Assembly (NCBI GenBank): GCA_007571365.1
Contig: RKRN01000109.1
Coordinates: 34,102-98,101 of the forward strand
Reading direction: 5' to 3'
Source: Candidatus Latescibacterota bacterium
Lineage (GTDB): Bacteria > Latescibacterota > UBA2968 > UBA8231
DNA length: 64,000 nt
Part shown: one piece after another, positions 1 through 7,266 of the stretch
Layout: each line of letters starts with the position of its first letter
Position numbering within the stretch: position 1 is the stretch's first letter
The notes under the pieces: generated by a model
What the model saw: the letters and a program-made list of their open reading frames with translations, nothing else
Told to the model about the DNA's origin: nothing
Database searches by the model: none
Program-made: the position numbers and the translations under genes

Positions 1-637
1 CAATTTGCTCGCGCAAGCCGTTTTCGGTGAGAAATCCTCCTTGATAGAGAACAACGGGACGATCATCGGACAAGCCCAGTGTTTCGCGTATCAGGTTGCT
101 TTGGACCTTGTGGCGGAATAGCGGCAAATTGCGCAGAACGACGACCTCGTCAAGGCGGTAACGCTCCCTGAGCGATTGGGCAATAGACCCGCTGACGGTT
201 ATGACGCGATCTACTCGTCTTATCAGCCGCTGCTCCAGCAAACGCCAGCAGGACCGCATCAGCGGCCGGTTGACCAGTGAAGATTGTTCGGTCCAAAATT
301 CGTGTGCGTCATAGACGATGGGCAGATCTAGTCGCTGTGCAGCTCGCACTGCTGGCCAGAGTGAGTCTAAGTCGTGTGCGTGATAGGCATCCGGCTGGGT
401 CTTGACGAGCAGAGGATAGGCCCGTTGCCAAAAAAAAGGATAGAGGCGGCGCAGCGAGCGGCTCCGGTCTAGCGGAATCGGGTAGATTTCAAAATCGTCC
501 CATCCCTTGAGTGGGGCTAAGTTAAAAGAGGAGGCGACAATGACGACTTGGTGACCAGCGCGGCGCAGCGAAGTAGCCTCTCGGTAGATGCGGTAGTCGA
601 AATTCAGGTCGGTGAAAGCGACCATACAGATACGCAT
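1..637 (-). CDS. Glycosyltransferase (GT4-like), C-terminus truncated by window edge
   Basis: Reverse-strand reading from ATG at 637 gives MRICMVAFTDLNFDYRIYREATSLRRAGHQVVIVASSFNL...YHAHDLDSLWPAVRAA...VITVSGSIAQSLRERY..., typical GT4 N-terminal Rossmann half; open to the window edge, so absent from the ORF track. Confidence 0.85.
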   Translation of the reverse strand, partial: MRICMVAFTDLNFDYRIYREATSLRRAGHQVVIVASSFNLAPLKGWDDFEIYPIPLDRSRSLRRLYPFFWQRAYPLLVKTQPDAYHAHDLDSLWPAVRAAQRLDLPIVYDAHEFWTEQSSLVNRPLMRSCWRLLEQRLIRRVDRVITVSGSIAQSLRERYRLDEVVVLRNLPLFRHKVQSNLIRETLGLSDDRPVVLYQGGFLTENGLREQI

Positions 638-670
638 GATGTATAAGGAATCGGCGTAAAGGCTAAAAAT

Positions 671-702
671 AAAAAAGCAGCCTATCTAAAAATGGGCTGC
701 TT
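671..702 (-). terminator. Rho-independent terminator
   Basis: Minus strand AAGCAGCC-CATTTTTAGAT-GGCTGCTT followed by TTTTATTTTTA; the U-tract is only on the minus strand. Confidence 0.8.
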
Positions 703-870
703 ATAAAATAAAGAGTATGGCGGCCGGAAGGGGTAATCTTGAAACGCAAGTGAGATCCTCAAACGAGGCGGTGTGGGGAGGTAATTTTGAAGATCCCAAC
801 GGCCCGAAAAGGGAAATCCGAGCTTCTCGTATCAAGACTTTGACCGCGTAGCGGACCGCCACACTCTGTT
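671..870 (-). ncRNA. Putative structured RNA (6S-like sRNA or cis-regulatory leader; family unassigned)
   Basis: Closing stem of 12 bp: minus AGAGTGTGGCGG (867-856) pairs with CCGCCATACTCT (723-712), one G-U; internal stems CCGC-TAC-GCGG, CCTC-GTTT-GAGG and TCTTGA/TCAAGA; strong promoter upstream and terminator downstream; no convincing ORF. Confidence 0.6.
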
Positions 871-876
871 TAGAAA

Positions 877-905
877 AAAATACACACGCTAGATTGTGTT
901 GTCAA
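877..905 (-). promoter_or_regulatory. Sigma70-type promoter for the structured RNA
   Basis: Minus strand TTGACA (905-900), 17-nt spacer, TATTTT (882-877). Confidence 0.65.
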
Positions 906-942
906 GCGGAAAAATGGATCTAAAGAAAATGCCAACAGAGTC

Positions 943-971
943 TTGCACACTTACAAGTGTGTGCGTATCTT
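943..971 (+). promoter_or_regulatory. Promoter with overlapping palindromic operator upstream of the XRE gene
   Basis: TTGCAC (943-948), 17 nt, TATCTT (966-971); perfect inverted repeat CACACTT-AC-AAGTGTG at 946-961 overlaps the -35 box and spacer. Confidence 0.5.
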
Positions 972-1010
972 TTGGCAGAGAATGGTTAAAATAATTCAGA
1001 GGGACCGCAC

Positions 1011-1544
1011 ATGCAGTTTGCAGAAATGATCAAGAAGGCCCGACGACAAGCCCACCTGAGCCAGCAGGGATTGGCCGGACAACTCGTGACGGCGCGAAGG
1101 CCCAAGGGCGTATGGGCAACCTATATAGGACAAATTGAGAAAGGGGAGAAGGTCCCTTCCGACGAAGTGTGTCTCAAGTTGGCCGAGGTTTTGGAACTTG
1201 ACTCTAATAGATTGTTGATTGCTGCTTATGAGGCCAAGGCCAGTTCGGAGGAAGGACGTGCGCTCTATGGCAAGATGATGCGCTCGCTGTCGGATCCAGT
1301 CGTCAACAAGCTCCTGTCTAGCGAAGAGCCGTTGGACCCAGCCCTCTTGGGGATACTATCGAATCCAGAAATTTTGGCTCTGCTCGGGGATCAACCGTGG
1401 TTAGAGGCCGTTGCTCGGGCGCGCAAGAAGCAGAAGGAGCGCGATGTGTTACGCCTGCTCGCTCTGGTAGAGGCGATGGACGACAAACAGTGGGATATGA
1501 TAATGGGTATCATAGGGACTTGGAACCTAGAGTCGCCTAATTAG
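1011..1544 (+). CDS. XRE-family helix-turn-helix transcriptional regulator
   Basis: N-terminal HTH MIKKARRQAHLSQQGLAGQL...YIGQIEKGEKVPSDEVCLKLAEVLELD. Confidence 0.8.
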   Translation: MQFAEMIKKARRQAHLSQQGLAGQLVTARRPKGVWATYIGQIEKGEKVPSDEVCLKLAEVLELDSNRLLIAAYEAKASSEEGRALYGKMMRSLSDPVVNKLLSSEEPLDPALLGILSNPEILALLGDQPWLEAVARARKKQKERDVLRLLALVEAMDDKQWDMIMGIIGTWNLESPN

Positions 1545-2023
1545 AAATCGGGTAGTTTGTACTCGCCGCGCTCAATGGCTTGCTCTAATTCTTGGTGGAA
1601 GGTGCTGTCTAGATGGGAAGTGATTTTCCAACCACCGGAATCGCGAAGAAAGTAAAAGAATGGCGACGTGCGCTCGTCGCCTAGCGTAGAGGAATCGAAG
1701 AGTAGGTAACCGATGCGCTCGTTGATGATGCGCTCTTCAGCGATTTCTCGCCGCAGTTGAGCCTTGATCTCTGCTGGCGTCTTTTGTCGCCACCGTTCGA
1801 CAAAGCTCTGACGATCTTCGCTCTCCACTTGCGAAGAACTGAAACATTCCCAAAGCAGGTCAAAGTCGCTGTTTTCTAGCGCGTACTTGTAAGTCTGGAA
1901 GGTCTGGGCCGGGTGTGAGAAGCGTTGGTCTAGGTCTTCGCTATTGCAGCCGAGGAGCAGGGCGAGACAAACAAATAGTTGTAGGGCCATTGTGTGTAGT
2001 GCAAGGATCAGTGTCTTGGGCAA
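1541..2023 (-). CDS. Hypothetical lipoprotein
   Basis: N-terminal hydrophobic stretch with lipobox LLLGC; no recognised domain. Confidence 0.6.
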   Translation of the reverse strand: MPKTLILALHTMALQLFVCLALLLGCNSEDLDQRFSHPAQTFQTYKYALENSDFDLLWECFSSSQVESEDRQSFVERWRQKTPAEIKAQLRREIAEERIINERIGYLLFDSSTLGDERTSPFFYFLRDSGGWKITSHLDSTFHQELEQAIERGEYKLPDF

Positions 2024-2037
2024 CTTCAGCTACTTGG

Positions 2038-2766
2038 TCAGGTGTTACGTCTGCGTCCACCCGGAAGGGATTCAACGCTTGGTTTTTTGACTAGCGATTC
2101 GATGGCGTCGCGCAGACGAGCAGCTTCTTCGTATTCTTCGCATACGACGGCCTGCTGTAGCCGATGCCGAAGCAGGCTGAGTTCGTCTTTCTCTTTTTGG
2201 GGAGGGCGTTGAGCGTCGGCCTCTTCGGCATTCCGCTTCGGTGAGCGGACCTTGGCCGAACCGGCTTCTGCATTGAGTGCCGTGGAAATCTGCACTTCAA
2301 ACTCGTAGAAGCGGTTCAGAGTGTGTTCAACATCCAAGTCGGTTTCCAAGGGCTCCAAGCCAACCTCGTCAAGCAACGCAGGAGCAACGTAGATTGGCGA
2401 ACCTGTGCGCAAGGCCAAAGCGATGACATCGCTGGGGCGTGCGTCGATGTCCTTTATCGTGTGATTCTTCTCAATGACGATCCTCGCGTAGTAAATGGAG
2501 CGGCGCACGTTGTGGATGACAACTTGGCGTACGCGTATCGCAAGGGAACTGACCATAGAAGAGAGTAAGTCGTAAGAGATTGGGCGTATAGGTTCATCGT
2601 TTTCTAGCTGCATCCGAATGGCGGCCGCTTCAAATTCGCCAATGGGAATGGGCAGGAGCCGCGGGAGGTTACCGTTCTTCTCGCTCAACCATACCAAGGG
2701 CCTGTCCTCGTGCAAGTAGGGGCTAACCTTGACCACGGTCATCTCAACTAAAGAAGTAGTACTCAT
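2038..2766 (-). CDS. Bifunctional nuclease (BFN/DUF151) domain protein with UVR motif
   Basis: BFN-like core IGEFEAAAI...RPISYDLL...DARPSDVIALALRTGSPIYVA; C-terminal UVR motif RLQQAVVCEEYEEAARLRDAI. Confidence 0.85.
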   Translation of the reverse strand: MSTTSLVEMTVVKVSPYLHEDRPLVWLSEKNGNLPRLLPIPIGEFEAAAIRMQLENDEPIRPISYDLLSSMVSSLAIRVRQVVIHNVRRSIYYARIVIEKNHTIKDIDARPSDVIALALRTGSPIYVAPALLDEVGLEPLETDLDVEHTLNRFYEFEVQISTALNAEAGSAKVRSPKRNAEEADAQRPPQKEKDELSLLRHRLQQAVVCEEYEEAARLRDAIESLVKKPSVESLPGGRRRNT

Positions 2767-3383
2767 TAGTCATCCCCATTAAGACGACTAATCTCGTCGC
2801 GAAGCCGTGCGGCCTCCTCGTAGATTTCTTCGGCAACCGCTTGATGCAGGCGTCTTTTGAGTTGTTCTAGCTGATTGACGGCTGATGTAGTGATGGTCGA
2901 GTACTCTTCTCGCGGTGCGGCCACGGATTTGGTGATGGCATTAACTTCAGCCGTAACCCATTCATCGTCGTCAGAAAGAACGCATCCCACGTCTTTGAGT
3001 ACCTTGACGGCAGCGTAGATCGGTGCGTCAAAGCGCAAGGCTAGGGCAATTGCATCGCTGGGACGTGCGTCGAATGTATGAGCCTTGCCCTCGTCGTCAA
3101 CGAGGTGAATATCAGCGTAGTACGTTCTTTCGCGTGAGTTAAAGTCCGTAATTTCGACCCGGATTATCCGGGCGTCGACGTGGGCGAGAATCTGATGGGC
3201 TAGATCGTAGCTGATGGGGCGTACAGGTTGACGCCTGCTGTGGGCTGTGGAAATGGCGGCCGCTTCAAAGCGGCCGATGACAATGCGCAGATAAGAGTTG
3301 CCTTCGACTTCTTTGAGTACTACTTCGGGGTATAAAGATAGAGATTTGTTGCTTAAAACCCCCTTGACGTCCATCAGGACCAT
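2766..3383 (-). CDS. Bifunctional nuclease (BFN/DUF151) domain protein with UVR motif, tandem paralog
   Basis: IGRFEAAAI...RPISYDLAHQIL...FDARPSDAIALALRFDAPIYA; UVR motif RLHQAVAEEIYEEAARLRDEI. Confidence 0.85.
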   Translation of the reverse strand: MVLMDVKGVLSNKSLSLYPEVVLKEVEGNSYLRIVIGRFEAAAISTAHSRRQPVRPISYDLAHQILAHVDARIIRVEITDFNSRERTYYADIHLVDDEGKAHTFDARPSDAIALALRFDAPIYAAVKVLKDVGCVLSDDDEWVTAEVNAITKSVAAPREEYSTITTSAVNQLEQLKRRLHQAVAEEIYEEAARLRDEISRLNGDD

Positions 3384-3472
3384 AGCATTACACTACAATT
3401 TAATAGGCATTTATCAATAGATGTATAAAATATAATACGACGTAAAAGCGGGTGTCAACCAACTCGCGCCTC

Positions 3473-3634
3473 TTACCCATCTGGCAAATCCCCCTCTTTG
3501 TTTTTTAGCTTCAACTCGAGTCCGGCGAGTTGGCGGCCCAGTTCCCCAATGCGCCGGTTTAGGTGCGCCAAATAGGCAAAAAGCACGATCCACACGGCCG
3601 CGAAGGCAGCAAATAAGTAGTGGAGATTGTCCAT
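3473..3634 (-). CDS. ccmD: CcmD-like small membrane protein (not in ORF track, 53 aa)
   Basis: Manual translation MDNLHYLFAAFAAVWIVLFAYLAHLNRRIGELGRQLAGLELKLKNKEGDLPDG*; directly after ccmC; single TM followed by a charged helix, as in CcmD. Confidence 0.8.
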   Translation of the reverse strand: MDNLHYLFAAFAAVWIVLFAYLAHLNRRIGELGRQLAGLELKLKNKEGDLPDG

Positions 3635-3640
3635 AGTCTC

Positions 3641-4312
3641 TTACGTTTCGTCAATTAGTTTTTGCTGCAGGAGCACCACGGCTTTTTCGATGCGGGCTAG
3701 CTCGATGCGTTGCGCTATGAGGCGAAAGAGCAGCAGGAAGAAAGCCACGCAACAGATCCACTTGGTGTATTGCATCGTCGGCTCAAGTTCTATATTGCGC
3801 GGCGGGTGTAGCTGTTGGTCGGCGGCCCACAGATCGACAGCATAGTACACCAAAGGAACGTTGGCGAAGGCGAGAATGCCCAATACAGCACTGATGCGCT
3901 GTACCGGAGTAGAGTTAGCCCCGTATCCCCGCACCATTAGGTAGGCCACGTAGATGGTGAAGGTAATCAGCATGGAGGTCAGACGCGGCTCCCACCGCCA
4001 GTAAACTCCCCAGATGGGCTTGGCCCACAAGGGGCCTGTGATCAGCACGATCAACGCAAAAATCACGCCCAATTCGGCTGAGCACAGTGCTAGGCGATCC
4101 CACTTGTCTGTGCGCGTACGCAGATACTGTACGCTGCCGACGAATACCAGAAAAAAGGCCAAAAACGAAGAAAACGCCGCTGGCACGTGAAAGTAGAAGA
4201 TTCGCTGGACGACTCCCATTTCTTTTTCCGTGGGGACCCACAGAAAAATCGCGCCCAAGGCGACGAGCATGACCACGAAAGTCAAACAGGAAAATGGGAC
4301 TGAACGCATCAC
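3641..4312 (-). CDS. ccmC: Heme exporter/cytochrome c biogenesis protein CcmC
   Basis: Multi-TM protein with HVPAAFSSF and GPLWAKPIWGVYWRWEPRLTSMLI (WWD-type region); next to ccmB. Confidence 0.9.
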   Translation of the reverse strand: MMRSVPFSCLTFVVMLVALGAIFLWVPTEKEMGVVQRIFYFHVPAAFSSFLAFFLVFVGSVQYLRTRTDKWDRLALCSAELGVIFALIVLITGPLWAKPIWGVYWRWEPRLTSMLITFTIYVAYLMVRGYGANSTPVQRISAVLGILAFANVPLVYYAVDLWAADQQLHPPRNIELEPTMQYTKWICCVAFFLLLFRLIAQRIELARIEKAVVLLQQKLIDET

Positions 4313-4986
4313 TCCTCGATTGCGTACTCAAAAAGCATTAACGATAGCACCGTGAAAACCACCGCGTACACCCCCAACATCTGCAGGTGCGCGAAGAGCT
4401 TTTCGCCATAGTCATTGGCCAGCACTAGCCCCGTCGCCTCCACGCAGGAAATCAACGCCGGCAAGAGCATGGGCAAGAGCAAAAGGGGCAGCATCAACTC
4501 GCGCAAACGCATGTTGTTCGACAACGCCGCAAAAAGCGTACCCGCTGACGCCATACAAGCTGATCCCAAGACGAAGACACCCAACAGGGGTAGCAAGAAA
4601 AAGCCTAAAGACAGATTAAAAAAGAGTGCAAAAAAGGGCAAACTTAGAAGTTCGATTATTAAAAGAAAAACAAAATTGCCCAGCATTTTACCTAGGTATA
4701 TGGCCCCGCGATCACCCGGCACTAATAGCAACGCGTCGAGCGCGTCGTTGTCTCGTTCGTCAGTAAAAGAGCGGCTCAGACTGAGTAGGCTGGCGAAGAC
4801 ATAGGACGACCACAGGGTCCCAGGTCCGATCTCGCGTAGAGCACCCCCACCTAAATCGAAGGAAAAGTTGAATACCAGCAACATTAACAATATAAAGAAG
4901 ACCATAGGACTGAGACGCGCCTTAGTGCGCCACTCGGCCTTCAGGTCCTTGTGCAGTATTGCCAGCGTACGCCCTAAAAAGCTCAT
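4309..4986 (-). CDS. ccmB: Heme exporter permease CcmB
   Basis: LHKDLKAEWRTKARLSPMVFF N-terminus typical of CcmB; overlaps ccmA and ccmC. Confidence 0.9.
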   Translation of the reverse strand: MSFLGRTLAILHKDLKAEWRTKARLSPMVFFILLMLLVFNFSFDLGGGALREIGPGTLWSSYVFASLLSLSRSFTDERDNDALDALLLVPGDRGAIYLGKMLGNFVFLLIIELLSLPFFALFFNLSLGFFLLPLLGVFVLGSACMASAGTLFAALSNNMRLRELMLPLLLLPMLLPALISCVEATGLVLANDYGEKLFAHLQMLGVYAVVFTVLSLMLFEYAIEE

Positions 4987-5711
4987 GGGTTGGCGTCGAG
5001 ATAAGGGGCACAGAGTGTGCGCAGCCGATTAGAACCTTCCGTTAGGATTTGGTCCAAGCACCATTGACCGCGTTCGATCACCAGTAGGCGATCTACTAGG
5101 CCTTCGGCTTCACCGAGGTGATGCGTTACCAAGATGCAGGTGCGCCCTTCTTGACGAAAGCGACGCAAGAGGCGGTGCAATGCAGCACTGGCACTTGCGT
5201 CGAGGCCGGTAAACGGCTCGTCAAGCAAGAGAATAGAAGGATCATGCAGGATGGCACGAGCAATGGCCAGACGCTGTTTCATACCGCGGGAGAACGAACC
5301 CACGCGCTGATCGAATCGCTCGTTCAGACCAACAACCGCTAAGGCCGCCGCGAGCCGTTCACTAGGGTTATCCAGGCCGTAGAGTTGGGCGAAGAAACGC
5401 AAATTCTCTCTCGCCGTCAGTTCGTCGTAAAGCAAGGTTTGATGCGAGATCAGGCCGATTTCTGCCCGCGCCTCGGGAATGCGTTGGGGATCGAGACCGT
5501 TGATTTTCACGCTCCCCGCCGAAGGTCGGCAGAGGCCGGCCACCAACCGCAATAGGGTACTCTTGCCCGCACCGTTGGCACCAACGAGCAGTGCCACTTG
5601 CCCACGCGGGATGACCAGATCGATGGGATGCAGGGCTGTGTGGATACCGAAGCGTTTAGCAGTGCCCGCTAGGACGATGGCATCGTCTCCACTCATCTCA
5701 TCACACATCAA
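4983..5711 (-). CDS. ccmA: Heme exporter ATP-binding protein CcmA
   Basis: Walker A GANGAGKST, signature FSRGMKQRLAIARA, Walker B ILLLDEP. Confidence 0.92.
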   Translation of the reverse strand: MMCDEMSGDDAIVLAGTAKRFGIHTALHPIDLVIPRGQVALLVGANGAGKSTLLRLVAGLCRPSAGSVKINGLDPQRIPEARAEIGLISHQTLLYDELTARENLRFFAQLYGLDNPSERLAAALAVVGLNERFDQRVGSFSRGMKQRLAIARAILHDPSILLLDEPFTGLDASASAALHRLLRRFRQEGRTCILVTHHLGEAEGLVDRLLVIERGQWCLDQILTEGSNRLRTLCAPYLDANP

Positions 5712-6774
5712 GCACTTGAGTCAGGGCAACAGCCTCGCGCATCAGACGCGCCCGCTGGTCCATGTAATGCGGATCTTCGGGCTGATCGGCAAAAGAGTCG
5801 TCGAGCCGGGCGAGTTCCTCAATGAGGTGCTGCCGTCGTTTCAGCGCGTAGGTACGATCGGTGCTTGGATGTTGGCGGCTCAATGACAGCGCGACACCAC
5901 CAGTGAGAAATGCGCCAGCCAGTGCGACCCATTTGAGCGACCAACGTAGCGAGGGGACTACGGGTAAGGGGATCGCCACTTGCTGACTGGGCTGTAGGTT
6001 TTCCACGACCACTTTCCGGTACTGACGGCCGTGCTGTTCAACGATACCTAGATCGATAAAAGGCGGTTTGACCTCCGTGGAGGGCGGGTCGAGAAAAACC
6101 TCCAAGCGGTCGGTCGGATATACCACCTGATGCACGTAGGGGCTAGCGAATTTGCGGGTGTCGAGATTAAAAGAAAAACTCCGCTGCGAGCGGCCCGGAG
6201 GCAGGGGCTGATTGTCGAAGAAACGTCCTTCTCCGCCTTGGTGGAGCAGCCCAGAGTGGCTTTGGAGATTGAAGATGCCCGTTGGCAAGGCAAGTTCGGT
6301 CACTTGCCGCTCGCGTCCGTCGCCACGGCCTGCGTATGTGCGCTCGCGGGTGTTGTGAATTTGCAGGAGTTGGACGCACTCAATCGCGTTTTCTCGCAGC
6401 GCGAAAAAGAGGTGATGAGTGCCAATGCGGATTCCGGAGGGGTCATCGGTTTTTTCGTACACTTCAAGGATGACCTGTTGTTGTGCATTGGCCTCAAGAG
6501 TCGAAGAAAAGTAGGGGATGTCGTCGTAGAAGGCCGCTAGCCCGAAGAGAAGGCCGCTCTGTAGAAAAGGGCCGGCAAAAGAGAAGTGCCCCTCGGCGTC
6601 GGTCTCTTTGTGCAGCATCTCGAGGAGCTGTCCATCTTGGCGGATATAGAAAGCCACGGGAATGCCCGGAATTCGCGCTTGGGTGAAGGGGTTGAGTACA
6701 TAACCATTGATCACCGCGCCCCACAGTTCGGAGGCGCAAAGGACGATTACAACACAAAGCGAGCGCAGAACCAT
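5701..6774 (-). CDS. Secreted/membrane protein with carboxypeptidase-regulatory-like N-terminal domain
   Basis: Signal peptide, then VINGYVLNPFTQARIPGIPVAFYIRQ...DAEGHFSF; C-terminal TM segment; inside the ccm cluster. Confidence 0.6.
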   Translation of the reverse strand: MVLRSLCVVIVLCASELWGAVINGYVLNPFTQARIPGIPVAFYIRQDGQLLEMLHKETDAEGHFSFAGPFLQSGLLFGLAAFYDDIPYFSSTLEANAQQQVILEVYEKTDDPSGIRIGTHHLFFALRENAIECVQLLQIHNTRERTYAGRGDGRERQVTELALPTGIFNLQSHSGLLHQGGEGRFFDNQPLPPGRSQRSFSFNLDTRKFASPYVHQVVYPTDRLEVFLDPPSTEVKPPFIDLGIVEQHGRQYRKVVVENLQPSQQVAIPLPVVPSLRWSLKWVALAGAFLTGGVALSLSRQHPSTDRTYALKRRQHLIEELARLDDSFADQPEDPHYMDQRARLMREAVALTQVLDV

Positions 6775-6777
6775 GGC

Positions 6778-7215
6778 TCAGCTAGATTCCACTAGCGAAG
6801 TGCCGCATTGTGGACAGAACCGATCACTCTCGCGCCGCACGGCCCCACAGCCGTGGCAACGAGGAATGGCAGTCTTTTGGCGCAGAGCCGCAACCTCTTC
6901 CTCGATGCGTCGTTCGAGTTGAGAGCTGCTCGCGCCGTTGAGCCGATCCAACTCGCCGATAACCGCCAGCGTCTCGGCTTCCAACGCGGCAAAAAGGCGT
7001 TGAAAATCCTCTGCGGACACTTTCCCAAGCTCGCGGTCGAGCTCTAGTTCGACGAGCTCGCCCAAAAGCTGCTCCTTGCGCTCAAAGAGCTGTCGCGGCG
7101 ATCCACTCGCCGCGCTCGTCCGCTCGCCCGTTAGGAGGGGATGTGCCAGATAGAGCAACAGTCCCAACAGCAGCGCGATAGAACACAGTATAGGTAAAAG
7201 CCCTATCGCGCTCAC
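6778..7215 (-). CDS. CcmI-like membrane-anchored coiled-coil protein with C-terminal zinc ribbon
   Basis: N-terminal TM, ERKEQLLGELVELELDRELGKVSAEDFQRL, then CHGCGAVRRESDRFCPQCG (CxxC...CxxC). Confidence 0.6.
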   Translation of the reverse strand: MSAIGLLPILCSIALLLGLLLYLAHPLLTGERTSAASGSPRQLFERKEQLLGELVELELDRELGKVSAEDFQRLFAALEAETLAVIGELDRLNGASSSQLERRIEEEVAALRQKTAIPRCHGCGAVRRESDRFCPQCGTSLVESS

Positions 7216-7266
7216 TATAATAGTATATAGCCTGTACAGGTGCAGGCTCGCGTCGGTTTGGCCGAA

